A DNA stretch of 64,000 nt, taken from the NCBI GenBank assembly GCA_015075225.1, contig JABTUQ010000003.1, positions 124,001 to 188,000 of the forward strand. Direction: 5' to 3'. The notes beneath the pieces are model-generated. The model saw only the letters and a program-made list of their open reading frames with translations. It had not been told where the DNA came from and did not search any database. Both the position numbers and the translations under genes were made by a program. The first letter of the stretch is position 1. Each line of letters begins with the position of its first letter. Source of the DNA: Burkholderiales bacterium. GTDB lineage: Bacteria > Pseudomonadota > Gammaproteobacteria > Burkholderiales > Nitrosomonadaceae. This document shows positions 27,555-36,214 of this stretch, piece after piece.

Positions 27555-29069
27555 ATGAGGCGAGCTCTTGCAATTTTGATGGTGGGATGTACAGCGACAG
27601 AAGCCGGGTGGTTGCGTGGCTTGCTGGAGCAGGCAAATTTGCCGACTGGGGTGGCGTGTGTGGCAACAATAGAAGCGCTGCCGGATCTATGGCAACAACA
27701 GGCATGGGATCTAATTCTGGCAGAGCATCAGCCAGATTTCGACGTTTCCCGGGTTTTGAATATGTTGGCCGGGCTGGGGCAGGATATTCCGCTGATTGCA
27801 CTGGTTCCACATCTGGATGAAGATCTGGCTGAACGTTTGTTTGCAGCCGGGGCGCAGGATGTGTTACTGAAATCTGATACGATCCGGCTGGTGGCGGCCA
27901 TACGTGGGTGCCAGCGCTATACTGGACATTTGCAGGATTTGTGCGAGGCGCAACAGGCGCTGGAAAGAAGCGAAGCCCGTTTCCGGGCCATCGCATCTAA
28001 TTTGCCGGGGCTGGTGTTCCAGTTTGTGCTGGAGCCAGATGGCCGTGTATTTTTTCCTTATGTTAGCGAGAGTTCCAGATCGCTGCTTGGGCTCTCTCCC
28101 GATTCTCTGCAAAAGCAGCCAGAGGCATTCTTGCAGTTGATTCTGACTGAAGATGTCGCGGGTTACGATCAATCGTTACAAGATTCATGCGAACAGCTTT
28201 CGGCGTGGAACTGGGAAGGGCGTATCCGGGCGAGAGGGGACGAGGATACCAAGTGGATCAGCCTGCGGGCCACGCCACGCCGGACGCCACGCGGAGCGGT
28301 GCTGTGGGATGGAATTATGCTGAATATCACACGCAACAAGCAGATCGAGCTGGAAATTGCCCGTTCACGCGCGCAACTGGAAGAGCTATCGGCTTATTCA
28401 CAAAAAGCAAAGGAGCTGGAGCGCACCCGCATTGCCCGGGAGATTCATGATGATATTGGCGGAACCTTGACAGCGATCAAGTGTGAATTGGTGCCCTGTC
28501 TGGATCATTCCAGCCGTACCCCGGAGTTTTATCGCAACAAGGCTGCGGCCGTGGAATCGTTGATCGATATGGTGATCGACAGCACGCGCCGGATTGCGCT
28601 TGATCTGCGGCCGGGAGTGCTCGATTGCGGAATCGTCGCAGCCGTGCAATGGCAGGCGCGGGAATTCAACCAGCGCACCGGTATTGCCTGCAACGTGGCG
28701 TGTGGCAGCGAAGAAATCGCGCTGGATGGCGATCTGGCCGTGGCCATTTTCCGGGTTTTTCAGGAAGCGCTAACCAATATCGCCAAACATGCCAATGCAT
28801 CGGAAGTGCAGGTGAAGCTGGCCGAAACGGATGATCAGATATACCTGCAGGTGGCAGATAATGGCTGCGGCATTACTGATACGGATATGGAGAAAATAAA
28901 TTCTTTTGGCATACGCAGCATGCGCGAGCGTTGCCAGCAGCTCGGCGGGTGGTTTCATATCCAGAGCGGCGGGCCTTTGGCAGGAGCGGAGGTGCAAATC
29001 CGGATTCCGGCTGGCGGTTTGTCTGCATCCGATCAGATACCGGAATTGAACCGGGTTGCGTGGGAGTAA
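27555..29069 (+). CDS. NarX-type sensor histidine kinase with pseudo-receiver and PAS domains
   Basis: 504 residues. The first 120 resemble a receiver (MRRALAILMVGCTATE...), but the phospho-acceptor Asp is replaced (DLILAEHQ, Glu) and the acidic pocket is missing, so it is probably a pseudo-receiver. A PAS domain follows (ARFRAIASNLPGLVFQFV...), then HisKA_3 with the phospho-His in RTRIAREIHDDIGGTLTAIK, and a HATPase domain (FRVFQEALTNIAKHANASEV, VADNGCGI, GIRSMRERCQQLGG). No membrane helix, so sensing is cytoplasmic. I chose ATG 27555 because GAGGAA precedes it; GTG 27534 would add seven residues. The partner regulator begins 4 bases after the stop. Confidence 0.9.
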   Translation: MRRALAILMVGCTATEAGWLRGLLEQANLPTGVACVATIEALPDLWQQQAWDLILAEHQPDFDVSRVLNMLAGLGQDIPLIALVPHLDEDLAERLFAAGAQDVLLKSDTIRLVAAIRGCQRYTGHLQDLCEAQQALERSEARFRAIASNLPGLVFQFVLEPDGRVFFPYVSESSRSLLGLSPDSLQKQPEAFLQLILTEDVAGYDQSLQDSCEQLSAWNWEGRIRARGDEDTKWISLRATPRRTPRGAVLWDGIMLNITRNKQIELEIARSRAQLEELSAYSQKAKELERTRIAREIHDDIGGTLTAIKCELVPCLDHSSRTPEFYRNKAAAVESLIDMVIDSTRRIALDLRPGVLDCGIVAAVQWQAREFNQRTGIACNVACGSEEIALDGDLAVAIFRVFQEALTNIAKHANASEVQVKLAETDDQIYLQVADNGCGITDTDMEKINSFGIRSMRERCQQLGGWFHIQSGGPLAGAEVQIRIPAGGLSASDQIPELNRVAWE

Positions 29070-29073
29070 AGAC

Positions 29074-29706
29074 GTGATAAGGGTGATGATTACAGACGAT
29101 CATGCGATCGTGCGCCAGGGACTCAAGCAGATTCTGAGCGAAACCGGAGACATCCGCGTCACTGGCGAAGCGGAAAACGGCATTCAGGCTGTCCGGATCG
29201 TGCGCCAGGAAGAGTTTGACGTAATGTTGCTGGATATTTCCTTGCCGGACCGGAACGGCATCGAAGTGCTCAAACAAATCAGGAAAGAAAAGCCGGAACT
29301 GGTTGTGCTGATGCTGAGCATGCACAATGAAAACGAATTTGCCATCCGTGCACTGAAGGCAGGAGCGGCAGGGTACCTCAACAAACAGAGCGCCCCGGCA
29401 CAACTCGTTACCGCCATTCGCCAGGTGGCTTCCGGCCAAAAGTACATTACCCCCGCGCTGGCAATGAAGCTGGCAAATGCCATTACCACCGATACCGACC
29501 GGCCGTTGCATACTTCCTTATCAGACCGGGAATACCAAACGCTGTGCCTGATCGCTGCAGGCAAGGGATTGACAGAGATTTCCGAGGAAATGTGCCTGAG
29601 CCCGAAAACCGTCAGCGTTTACCGTGCCCGGTTACTGGAAAAACTCAAGCTGACCAACAACAACGAACTTATCCGCTACGCTCTGCTGCATCATCTGGTG
29701 GATTAA
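29074..29706 (+). CDS. NarL/LuxR-family response regulator
   Basis: 210 residues from GTG 29074, with GGGAG seven bases upstream. The receiver domain has MITDDHAIVRQG, the phospho-Asp in VMLLDISLPDRNG, and Lys in GYLNKQSAPAQ. The C-terminal LuxR helix-turn-helix is LSDREYQTLCLIAAGKGLTEISEEMCLSPKTVSVYRARLLEKL. It is the cognate partner of the upstream kinase. Targets are not visible; the sigma-54 genes downstream would need an NtrC-type activator, which this protein is not. Confidence 0.93.
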   Translation: MIRVMITDDHAIVRQGLKQILSETGDIRVTGEAENGIQAVRIVRQEEFDVMLLDISLPDRNGIEVLKQIRKEKPELVVLMLSMHNENEFAIRALKAGAAGYLNKQSAPAQLVTAIRQVASGQKYITPALAMKLANAITTDTDRPLHTSLSDREYQTLCLIAAGKGLTEISEEMCLSPKTVSVYRARLLEKLKLTNNNELIRYALLHHLVD

Positions 29707-29836
29707 GGAAACACTGATTTAGTTGTAAATTCATTGTGACTGCGTAAGCAATGAAGCAGGGAGCGATGTTTATCCATACCTTATGGATCGCCACGTTGCT
29801 TCGTTCCTTGTGATGGAATAAATCAGCATCTCCTTA
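29707..29836. repeat. Palindromic repeat, second family
   Basis: Starts GGAAACACTGATTTA and ends AAATCAGCATCTCCTTAA, partial inverted repeats, with a central block (TTATGGATCGCCACGTTGCTTCGTTCC) of the REP-like type. Related blocks occur at 38920-38985, 41984-42045 and 47796-47920. Confidence 0.65.
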
Positions 29837-30110
29837 ACCACTTCCCGTTCCCTGCTACAACCTTCTTCACAAACGATTCCACTTTCTGCACTGCTACTTC
29901 GTGAGGTGCGCAGGTTTGTCTTCGCATGACTACATTGCGCCAAGACTATAGAAATCCCCTATAGAAGTCTCTTATTGGAGACAAATAAAATCCATTAAAA
30001 ACAAATACATGAACTGATTTGTGAGTTTTGTCACAGATCATGGCGACAATACTCCCTGAATTCGGAAGTGGTAAAAAGTTAATTTGCTGATTTACAACAA
30101 TAATTGTTAA

Positions 30111-30127
30111 TGGCATGGATTTTGCTT
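30111..30127 (+). promoter_or_regulatory. Sigma-54 (-24/-12) promoter of the N-acyl amino acid synthase gene
   Basis: TGGCATGGATTTTGC matches TGGCAYG-N4-TTGC exactly, with GG at 30112-30113 and GC at 30124-30125 at the required spacing. Transcription should begin near 30137, about 72 bases before the ATG at 30209. An NtrC-family activator would be required; none is encoded in the window. RpoN control of PEP-CTERM genes is known in other betaproteobacteria. Confidence 0.8.
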
Positions 30128-30208
30128 TTCTTAACACAATCACTTTTAATCCATGATTTTTTGAATTGCATACGTTGAATTTGAGAAACAACCCATAAGG
30201 AATACTTT

Positions 30209-31063
30209 ATGCAAATCGCGCTTCATCCCATGCAAGCCGTGGCCAAAAATACCCGATTAGCAAATCTTGTTTCAAATATCCTTTATCCTGATTCTTGCTC
30301 ACCCAGTTATACCAACCCGCAGGCACCCCTACAACAGCAATACAAAAGTGTAAAAAATTCCGACAACACCCCGCAACACACAGCCGATCCAAGCTGCCTT
30401 TTGCAGCGCAATGGCTACAGTATTCACCTGGTCAACTCCCTTAAACAGCGCATCAAAGCCAGCACACTCATCAAACGCATGTATGCTTCACGCGGCTATC
30501 AGACAGAGCAGACCTCCGTTTTTGGAACAAAACCCAATCAATATACCTTCGAAGCACGGCAATCCGGGCGGCTGATCGGCACGCTGACACTGGCCATTGA
30601 TACTGGCAAAGGATTGCTTGCCGATACGTTATACAAAACAGAGCTGGATCAGTTTCGTCAGCAAGGGCGCACGCTCTGCGAAGTTTCCAAACTTGCCTTT
30701 AACCCGGAAACCAGCTCAAAAGAAATATTCGCCTCCCTGTTTCACATGGCCTATATCTTTGCGCGCCGCGTTCATGGTGCGGATGATGCTTTCATTGAGA
30801 TCAACCCGCGTCATGCTGTTTTTTATAAACGCATGCTGGGATTTAAACAGACGGGAGAACAGCGCACCTGTCCGCGTGTGGATGCACCTGCAGTGTTGCT
30901 ACAGCTCAGCAAAGAATATATAGACACCCAAATCGCTATGTTGGCTGGAAGGTTTGACGATAAAGTCTGCAGTATTTATCCATATTTTCTCTCGAAGAGC
31001 GGAGAAGAACAGGTTTTTAGTGCGGTTCAGCAGATAAAACCAGATACCAGGTTGATGGCTTAA
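30209..31063 (+). CDS. FeeM-type N-acyl amino acid synthase (GNAT-like)
   Basis: 284 residues. After a variable N-terminus of about 75 residues, the acyltransferase core shows YSIHLVNSLKQRIKASTLIKRMYASRGY, the beta strands LIGTLTLAIDTGKGLLADTLY, RTLCEVSKLAF and DDAFIEINPRHAVFYKRMLGFK, and a C-terminal YPYFLS. FeeM enzymes move an acyl chain from acyl carrier protein to an amino acid, giving N-acyl amino acids or signals; in genomes they are often linked to exosortase/PEP-CTERM systems. The ribosome site AAGGA is good. The gene is preceded by a perfect sigma-54 promoter and followed by a Fic gene and a degenerate copy of itself at 31983-32283. Product identity cannot be told. Confidence 0.85.
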   Translation: MQIALHPMQAVAKNTRLANLVSNILYPDSCSPSYTNPQAPLQQQYKSVKNSDNTPQHTADPSCLLQRNGYSIHLVNSLKQRIKASTLIKRMYASRGYQTEQTSVFGTKPNQYTFEARQSGRLIGTLTLAIDTGKGLLADTLYKTELDQFRQQGRTLCEVSKLAFNPETSSKEIFASLFHMAYIFARRVHGADDAFIEINPRHAVFYKRMLGFKQTGEQRTCPRVDAPAVLLQLSKEYIDTQIAMLAGRFDDKVCSIYPYFLSKSGEEQVFSAVQQIKPDTRLMA

Positions 31064-31158
31064 TTTCAGCAAAGAGCAAAAACAAAATTTGTGATTGATT
31101 GATACGTTGTCTTTGTGCACCATTAAATTGTTTTTAACGATGTGCAGGGTGTGGCAGC

Positions 31159-31953
31159 GTGACTTTGTTTGATGTGCTTGGTTTTCAGTGGGATAGGTCG
31201 GCAGTACCAGTTTCCATCCCTTCATACTCGGTTGAGCGCGTCTGCTTTCGCTTCCATAAAATGTTGCCGGAGTTCGTGTGGGATGCCTCGATGCTGGAAG
31301 GTAACCCCCTCACATTTCCTGAAGTCAAGACCCTGCTGGATGGCATAACCGTCGGCGGGCACAGGATTTCCGATCAGGAACAAGTCCTGAATCTGGCAGA
31401 AAGCTCCAGACGTTTGCTGGCGATAGTTAAAAGCGGACAATTTGAGCTTTCCAAACTTGTTTTCACCGAATTAAACGGCATTGTTGCCCGCAATGAAGTT
31501 TTGGAATGGGGGGTGTTCCGTGGTGAAGGGCAAGAGAAAAATTACACTCCAGATGTGGCGCTGGGTGAGCACGGGCGCTATACCCCGCTGCGGACGCTAT
31601 CCGGTGCGCCGGAACTGAACCAGGTATTCTACGATGGCGTGACCGCGCTGCAAGCGTGCGCGCCGTTCGAGCGGGCAACAGCGTTTTTCCTGTTTGGTGC
31701 GTTGCAGCAATTCTTCTTTGATGGCAATAAACGCACATCGCGCTTCATGATGAACGGCGTGCTGATGTCGCATGGAATTGACGCCATCAGCATTCCCGCA
31801 GCCAAGGCACGGGAATTCAACGAAAAGATGGTGCGCTTCTATCTCTCAAAGGATGCAACCGAAATGATGGCATTCCTTGCGAGCTGCCATCCGGAAACGG
31901 AAGAAATTCTATTACGCGCGGAAGATCATCATCATGATAACGGAATCAATTGA
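31159..31953 (+). CDS. Fic-domain protein lacking the catalytic histidine
   Basis: 264 residues from GTG 31159. The N-terminal part has DASMLEGNPLTFPEV, resembling the inhibitory-helix SxxxE(G/N) region of class II Fic proteins. The Fic core follows, ending in the loop QQFFFDGNKRTSRFMMNG. Canonical Fic motifs read HxFx(D/E)GN(G/K)RxxR; here Gln stands where the catalytic His should be, while the Asp-Gly-Asn, Lys-Arg and final Arg remain. It may be inactive for AMP transfer, work differently, or bind nucleotides only. No antitoxin gene is adjacent. It sits between the N-acyl synthase and its decayed copy, upstream of the PEP-CTERM gene; whether it belongs functionally is unknown. Confidence 0.85.
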   Translation: MTLFDVLGFQWDRSAVPVSIPSYSVERVCFRFHKMLPEFVWDASMLEGNPLTFPEVKTLLDGITVGGHRISDQEQVLNLAESSRRLLAIVKSGQFELSKLVFTELNGIVARNEVLEWGVFRGEGQEKNYTPDVALGEHGRYTPLRTLSGAPELNQVFYDGVTALQACAPFERATAFFLFGALQQFFFDGNKRTSRFMMNGVLMSHGIDAISIPAAKAREFNEKMVRFYLSKDATEMMAFLASCHPETEEILLRAEDHHHDNGIN

Positions 31954-31982
31954 TAACCAATGGATTTCCCTGAATCGATAAA

Positions 31983-32283
31983 GACGAAGTAAAAGCCTGC
32001 ACAATTATCATTTTTGATGATATTTGCACACTGCACTTCGGAGTTGTAGGTGGTAAAAAATGTTTGCGCGATCACACCTTCATTGAAATCAGTCCATACT
32101 TGTTTCCACAAATGAATGTTAGGTTTTAAACAGGCAGGAGAGTTGAGCGCTTGTCTGCGCATCAATGCTTCGGCAATGTTGCTCCATTTGAGTAATGTGC
32201 GCGTAATAACACAAATCATTTCTTCGGCAGGCGGGCCTTACGAAAAAATATTTTTCCTGGAACAGTTTTTAAGCATCCTTTGA
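31983..32283 (+). pseudogene. Decayed fragment of a second FeeM-type synthase
   Basis: The plus strand keeps traces of the 3' half of the gene at 30209. At 32070 it reads DHTFIEISP against DDAFIEINP; a TTTTAAACAGGC matches the TTTAAACAGACGG region; and after a frame change it reads AMLLHLSNVRVITQI...AGG to FLSIL-stop against AVLLQLSKEYIDTQI...AGR and YPYFLS. Stops and frame changes make it non-coding. The left edge near 31983 is uncertain. It ends about 140 bases before the PEP-CTERM promoter, so it reflects an old duplication in this locus. Confidence 0.72.
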
Positions 32284-32422
32284 TGAAATGCAGAACAATA
32301 AAGATGTAGTGACAGATTTTTTCACGCAACTTCAAAATTTCTGATGTCGAAAAATTTTACATTTTTATGCATAACAAGCAGAACAACTTTGTATATTCAT
32401 GTTTTATAACGATAAAAATATG

Positions 32423-32439
32423 TGGCATGAAACATGCTT
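32423..32439 (+). promoter_or_regulatory. Sigma-54 (-24/-12) promoter of the PEP-CTERM gene
   Basis: TGGCATGAAACATGCTT, with GG at 32424-32425 and GC at 32436-32437, fits the sigma-54 spacing; the only departure is A for T at the first base of the TTGC box. The predicted start is near 32449, giving a leader of about 64 bases to the ATG at 32513. It has the same TGGCATG left half as the promoter at 30111. Confidence 0.75.
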
Positions 32440-32512
32440 GCTAATAAATAGGTAAGTTGCTTTAAATAAAGTAAGCCTGATGTGCCTTTTCAACAAATGC
32501 AAGGAGAACCAG

Positions 32513-33466
32513 ATGAAAACAATTAGCAGGAAAACAGCAATTAATACAGCAGTAAGTGCGTTATCCGGCGTGCTGTTAACCGTGGGTGCCGCCAGTAATG
32601 CATACGCTGATGCCTACACATTTTCGTACGGATTGGTAAATCTATCGATTTACAATGTGACAGCGAACAGAATTGCTGATGTTTCTGATTTTACAAACTT
32701 GACCGCATCCAACACTTCGGCAGCCAATGCTGATGTTTTGTCGATAGCCGGTGTTGCTAACAATAGTTCTCTTATATCTGCGGATGTAGCTCCTACTTAC
32801 CAGGGTGCGGTTTTCGTAGATAATGACTCAACCCAGTACACTACAGGCTTGCATTTCGCCAGAAGCGATACCTCTGCAACAGGGGCAGCCATCATGGGTA
32901 CTGGCAATCCAATACCTGCTTCAGTTGGCGTATGGTCTGAAATCCTGTTGAACAATAATGACATGGCAGCATCGTCAGCTAATGCTAACAATAATACTGG
33001 CTTTACTTTTAGTCTGGATACTGGGAGCACGTTCCGTTTTGATCTGACAGCCAGTACTTTTACCCAATCATTTTTAACCGCAGATGCCATCGTTCCACCT
33101 TCCATCGTTGGTACAAACCATACTTGGGAGCTTACGCTTTTGCAAGGTAACACGAAAATATGTAACTGGTCGCCGGATGGTCAAACTGGTGGCATCACCG
33201 GATGTACCGAACTTAATGACAGCATTGACCTTACTTTCGGTAGCACCGTATCTACACCGGGTGCCAATACCGGCCTGATATCGAATAGTGGTAGTGCTCA
33301 GGCCGAGATATATTTGGCCCCTGGTTCCTACACTTTCAGACTGACCCAGACTACAAGTGCCAATGCAACTTTGCAGCACGCTGTTCCTGAGCCAGAAACA
33401 CTCTTCCTGTTGGGAATTGGTTTGCTGGGCATGTTCACTGCCGGACGCCGTTTCAATATCGCCTGA
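32513..33466 (+). CDS. PEP-CTERM sorting-domain exported protein
   Basis: 317 residues. The signal peptide ends at SNAYA. The mature region is rich in Asn, Ser and Thr and low in Cys (only CNWSPDGQTGGITGC), like other exosortase substrates. The C-terminus is VPEPETLFLLGIGLLG then MFTAGRR: PEP motif, hydrophobic helix and basic tail recognised by exosortase. Such proteins are processed and anchored or released into the extracellular matrix and can promote flocs or biofilm. ATG 32513 follows AAGGAG. It has its own sigma-54 promoter and a strong terminator. The exosortase gene is not in this window. No enzymatic domain is recognised. Confidence 0.92.
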   Translation: MKTISRKTAINTAVSALSGVLLTVGAASNAYADAYTFSYGLVNLSIYNVTANRIADVSDFTNLTASNTSAANADVLSIAGVANNSSLISADVAPTYQGAVFVDNDSTQYTTGLHFARSDTSATGAAIMGTGNPIPASVGVWSEILLNNNDMAASSANANNNTGFTFSLDTGSTFRFDLTASTFTQSFLTADAIVPPSIVGTNHTWELTLLQGNTKICNWSPDGQTGGITGCTELNDSIDLTFGSTVSTPGANTGLISNSGSAQAEIYLAPGSYTFRLTQTTSANATLQHAVPEPETLFLLGIGLLGMFTAGRRFNIA

Positions 33467-33480
33467 AACAGCAGGTTCTG

Positions 33481-33517
33481 AAAAAAAAGACCACCAGAAA
33501 ATGGTGGTCTTTTTTTA
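33481..33517 (+). terminator. Rho-independent terminator after the PEP-CTERM gene
   Basis: AAAAAGACCACCA-GAAAA-TGGTGGTCTTTTTTT: a perfect GC-containing stem with flanking A and T runs. It works in both directions, so it may also end the minus-strand oxidase operon that stops at 33567. Confidence 0.9.
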
Positions 33518-33566
33518 CGTAAAAAATGGCGACACCGCACAGAGCGAATGGAATTACGGATAGATT

Positions 33567-35171
33567 CTAAAATTCGTAACGACCTGGTGAAAGGATATTA
33601 TCAGGATCAAACACCTGTTTGAGCTGATGACTGATCAGTTTGACATAGTCTCTATCGCCCTCTGGGGTTAAGTTAGGCATATTTTGAATACCGGCCCGAT
33701 AAGGGTAATAACCCGCAGCAGATAGTTTTAAGACCAATTCACGGTGACATGCCATTGCACGCTCATCTTCTCCCGGAACATCACGGTCATAAACAATTGC
33801 AATAACACCGCATAAAGCTCTTTCAGACATTAAAGCGAATGCGATTAGTGGCTCGAACGCATAAGTAAGCAATATTTGCTTCGAGATTTGATACATTGCC
33901 GTCGCGTGTGAGCCATCCAGTGGGGCAACTGGCGAATACCAGATCAAACCGCAATGATCCCGATCCGGATCCCTGATTTCTGGCGGTGCTTGCTTTTTCC
34001 GCCAGTAAGGCGTTGACATAGTAACGTCTGAAGGTATCCCTTTTTGCATGCCGTAAATTGATTCAATGATCGGAAACACCGATTTCAGATCAACACCTAG
34101 CAATTTTCCAAGGATTCCCGGAAAACGCCGAGCAACAGCCAGACTTGAGTCCGTCATGAAACTTAGTTTTGTGACTTTCTTAGTGAGCGCCCGCCGCAGA
34201 ATGCGCTTGGCTTCTTTAACCTGATTTTTAGTACCATATAGAGAGCCGGAACCACTCCAATCGTCACAACCAATAGACCGTGCGAGATCTTTTAAGACAG
34301 ATTCAGACATCGGGGTCTTGCCACCAGTCAATTTCCACGGATATTGGTAATAAGTATTGACTACCTTGTAGTTATTACCGATATGTACAGCACTTTGCAG
34401 AATCCCGCGTAATTTCAGTGGCTGCAACGCGTCGATAATGTCCACGAGCTTATCTTCACCATGGGCTTTGAAGTAGAAACACTCCATTCTTTCCGGCTCC
34501 GGCATCAGCCAGAGCGTCAGGCGCGTAACAATACCCAGATTAGATTGTGTAAATAATCCGTCCAGTGAAGGGCCAAGTCCCCATGGATACACCCGGTCTG
34601 CATGAGCATTGCCGTATTTACCGAACCCGGTAACAATGAACCGCCCATCAGGCAAAACAACTTCAAGGCGACAGATTTTAGAGACGCGATTGCTGTACGG
34701 CGAATAACCTACACCTCTTTCCATGATGTTGCCGATCAGGCTGGTTTCGGCGCTGGCTCCAGTAACATCTACCCATAAGCCAGATTTTGATTCTCTCAGG
34801 AAGTGCGACAGTTGCCCTTGTGTTACGCCAGGTTCGATAGTGACACAAGCCTGCTTCTGATCTAACTCGGTAATTTTATTGAGGCGTCCCAAGTGTAAAA
34901 TGACGCAATTATTTGCGGTAGGAGCACTGGAGCCGTTGCCCCAGTTTTTACCTGTGCTGACCGGGTATATAGGGATGCGGTAGCGGTTAGCGATCTGTAC
35001 GCATGTTTGCACTTCTTCCCGGTTGGAAGGATGAATTACAGCCGGACTTTGATTGGAGGTGGCAAAAGTTGCAGTTGCCACCCTGGAGAGCGTTTCTGTA
35101 TCAAGATCAACGTATTCATCACCTACAGCGGCTTTCCATGCCGAGATTGCATCCAGCAATGAGGGAGTCAT
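33567..35171 (-). CDS. FAD-linked oxidase, vanillyl-alcohol-oxidase/4-cresol-dehydrogenase type
   Basis: 534 residues. The N-terminal FAD-binding domain (PF01565 type) shows AVIHPSNREEVQTCVQIANRY, IYPVSTGKNWGNGSSAPTAN, VTIEPGVTQGQLSHFL and NIMERGVGYSPYSNRV; the C-terminal substrate cap ends QVFDPDNILSPGRYEF. Members oxidise phenolic or alcohol groups, sometimes with covalent FAD. No signal peptide, so cytoplasmic. The ATG overlaps the methyltransferase stop by one base (TAATG), so the two are translationally coupled. The substrate is probably the product of its operon partners. Confidence 0.88.
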   Translation of the reverse strand: MTPSLLDAISAWKAAVGDEYVDLDTETLSRVATATFATSNQSPAVIHPSNREEVQTCVQIANRYRIPIYPVSTGKNWGNGSSAPTANNCVILHLGRLNKITELDQKQACVTIEPGVTQGQLSHFLRESKSGLWVDVTGASAETSLIGNIMERGVGYSPYSNRVSKICRLEVVLPDGRFIVTGFGKYGNAHADRVYPWGLGPSLDGLFTQSNLGIVTRLTLWLMPEPERMECFYFKAHGEDKLVDIIDALQPLKLRGILQSAVHIGNNYKVVNTYYQYPWKLTGGKTPMSESVLKDLARSIGCDDWSGSGSLYGTKNQVKEAKRILRRALTKKVTKLSFMTDSSLAVARRFPGILGKLLGVDLKSVFPIIESIYGMQKGIPSDVTMSTPYWRKKQAPPEIRDPDRDHCGLIWYSPVAPLDGSHATAMYQISKQILLTYAFEPLIAFALMSERALCGVIAIVYDRDVPGEDERAMACHRELVLKLSAAGYYPYRAGIQNMPNLTPEGDRDYVKLISHQLKQVFDPDNILSPGRYEF

Positions 35172-36214
35172 TACAGCTTGGTACCTATAATAGCACCATG
35201 ATCCTGTTGCAGACGGAAGGTTTTAATCTCACCAAAACCTGAATCACTCAGCCATTTTTCGTATTCTGACCATGTGTATAACATCCCTTCCCCGGTAGCG
35301 ATCGTCAGAAAATAAGGGGAACCTAGTGCGGTTGAAAGAGGGCCAGTTTCATCGTTTTCCTGCATCATGTTGAATATGACGACTTTTCCACCCTTTGGTA
35401 AAGCCTCATAGGCTTTTCTGAATAATAATTTATTCTTAGCTTCTGACCAGATCGTGCAGAAATGTGAAAACAAAAAACAATCAGCACCTTTGGGGAAATT
35501 ATCTTCAAAGCAGTTGCCCGGGATTGCACTTAGTCGGTCACCTAACCCTGATTCATTTATTTTTTTTGCTGTTATTGGGCACACAGTCGGCAGATCAAAA
35601 ACAGCTGCCTGCAAATGACTGAATTTTCTTGCCAATTCGATGATGTTGGTGCCATCTCCGCCGCCAACATCTATCAAAAACCTGGTAGAGGATAAATCAA
35701 GATGATTTGCCAGATCCTGGTTCGCATGTATGGAGAGTTCATGCATGGCATCCTGAAAAATCTGTTTTATTTCCGGTGTATGTCCCAGACGTTGGTAGAG
35801 CGTTGGCTCATTTCCCGGGAATTCCTGCAAGCCGACATTTTTGTAGGTTTTAAGGGCTTCTACAAAATGGAACATTCCCTTATACATGACGTGGTATTGC
35901 AATTTTACGTAAGAGATAACGTTCCTGGGTGAGTGAGTGGTCAAAGCCATTTCCGCAGCAGGTGTGTTGGAATAAAAACCTTCAGTATCTCTTTGCAGAA
36001 TTCCAGAGCTTACGAGACCCAGCATTAGAATTCGGGCCGGTTGTTTTTCAATATTCAGCAGCTTTGTAATTTTAGAGATATCGAGTTTTTTGTGTTCAGA
36101 CAATTTTGTGAATAAGTCAAACTCAACTGCTGCATAGAGCGTCTGGAACAAAATATGACCACCGAAAATTTTAAGAAAATTATCAATATCTTTTTGTTCA
36201 ATTTCTTCAGTCAT
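35171..36214 (-). CDS. SAM-dependent O-methyltransferase (family 2, dimerising)
   Basis: 347 residues. The N-terminal winged-helix dimerisation domain (QTLYAAVEFDLFTKLSEHKK...KLLNIEKQPARILMLGLVSSGIL) precedes the methyltransferase domain with motif I FLIDVGGGDGTNIIELARKF, AAVFDLPTV, and VVIFNMM. This is the acetylserotonin/hydroxyneurosporene/polyketide O-methyltransferase type common in natural-product pathways. The usual catalytic His is replaced or shifted: SHFCTIWSEAKN stands where SHVLHDW is common. Ribosome site GGGAG. The middle gene of a three-gene minus-strand cluster. Confidence 0.86.
   Translation of the reverse strand: MTEEIEQKDIDNFLKIFGGHILFQTLYAAVEFDLFTKLSEHKKLDISKITKLLNIEKQPARILMLGLVSSGILQRDTEGFYSNTPAAEMALTTHSPRNVISYVKLQYHVMYKGMFHFVEALKTYKNVGLQEFPGNEPTLYQRLGHTPEIKQIFQDAMHELSIHANQDLANHLDLSSTRFLIDVGGGDGTNIIELARKFSHLQAAVFDLPTVCPITAKKINESGLGDRLSAIPGNCFEDNFPKGADCFLFSHFCTIWSEAKNKLLFRKAYEALPKGGKVVIFNMMQENDETGPLSTALGSPYFLTIATGEGMLYTWSEYEKWLSDSGFGEIKTFRLQQDHGAIIGTKL

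Noticed and set aside
29946-30191. An 81-residue minus-strand open frame upstream of the N-acyl synthase
   Set aside because: It covers the sigma-54 promoter, is AT-rich with low-complexity sequence and has no ribosome site.
31932-32219. A 95-residue open frame on the minus strand between Fic and the PEP-CTERM gene
   Set aside because: No recognisable family, and the plus strand of the same bases matches the 3' half of the FeeM-type gene, so I read it as antisense to a pseudogene.
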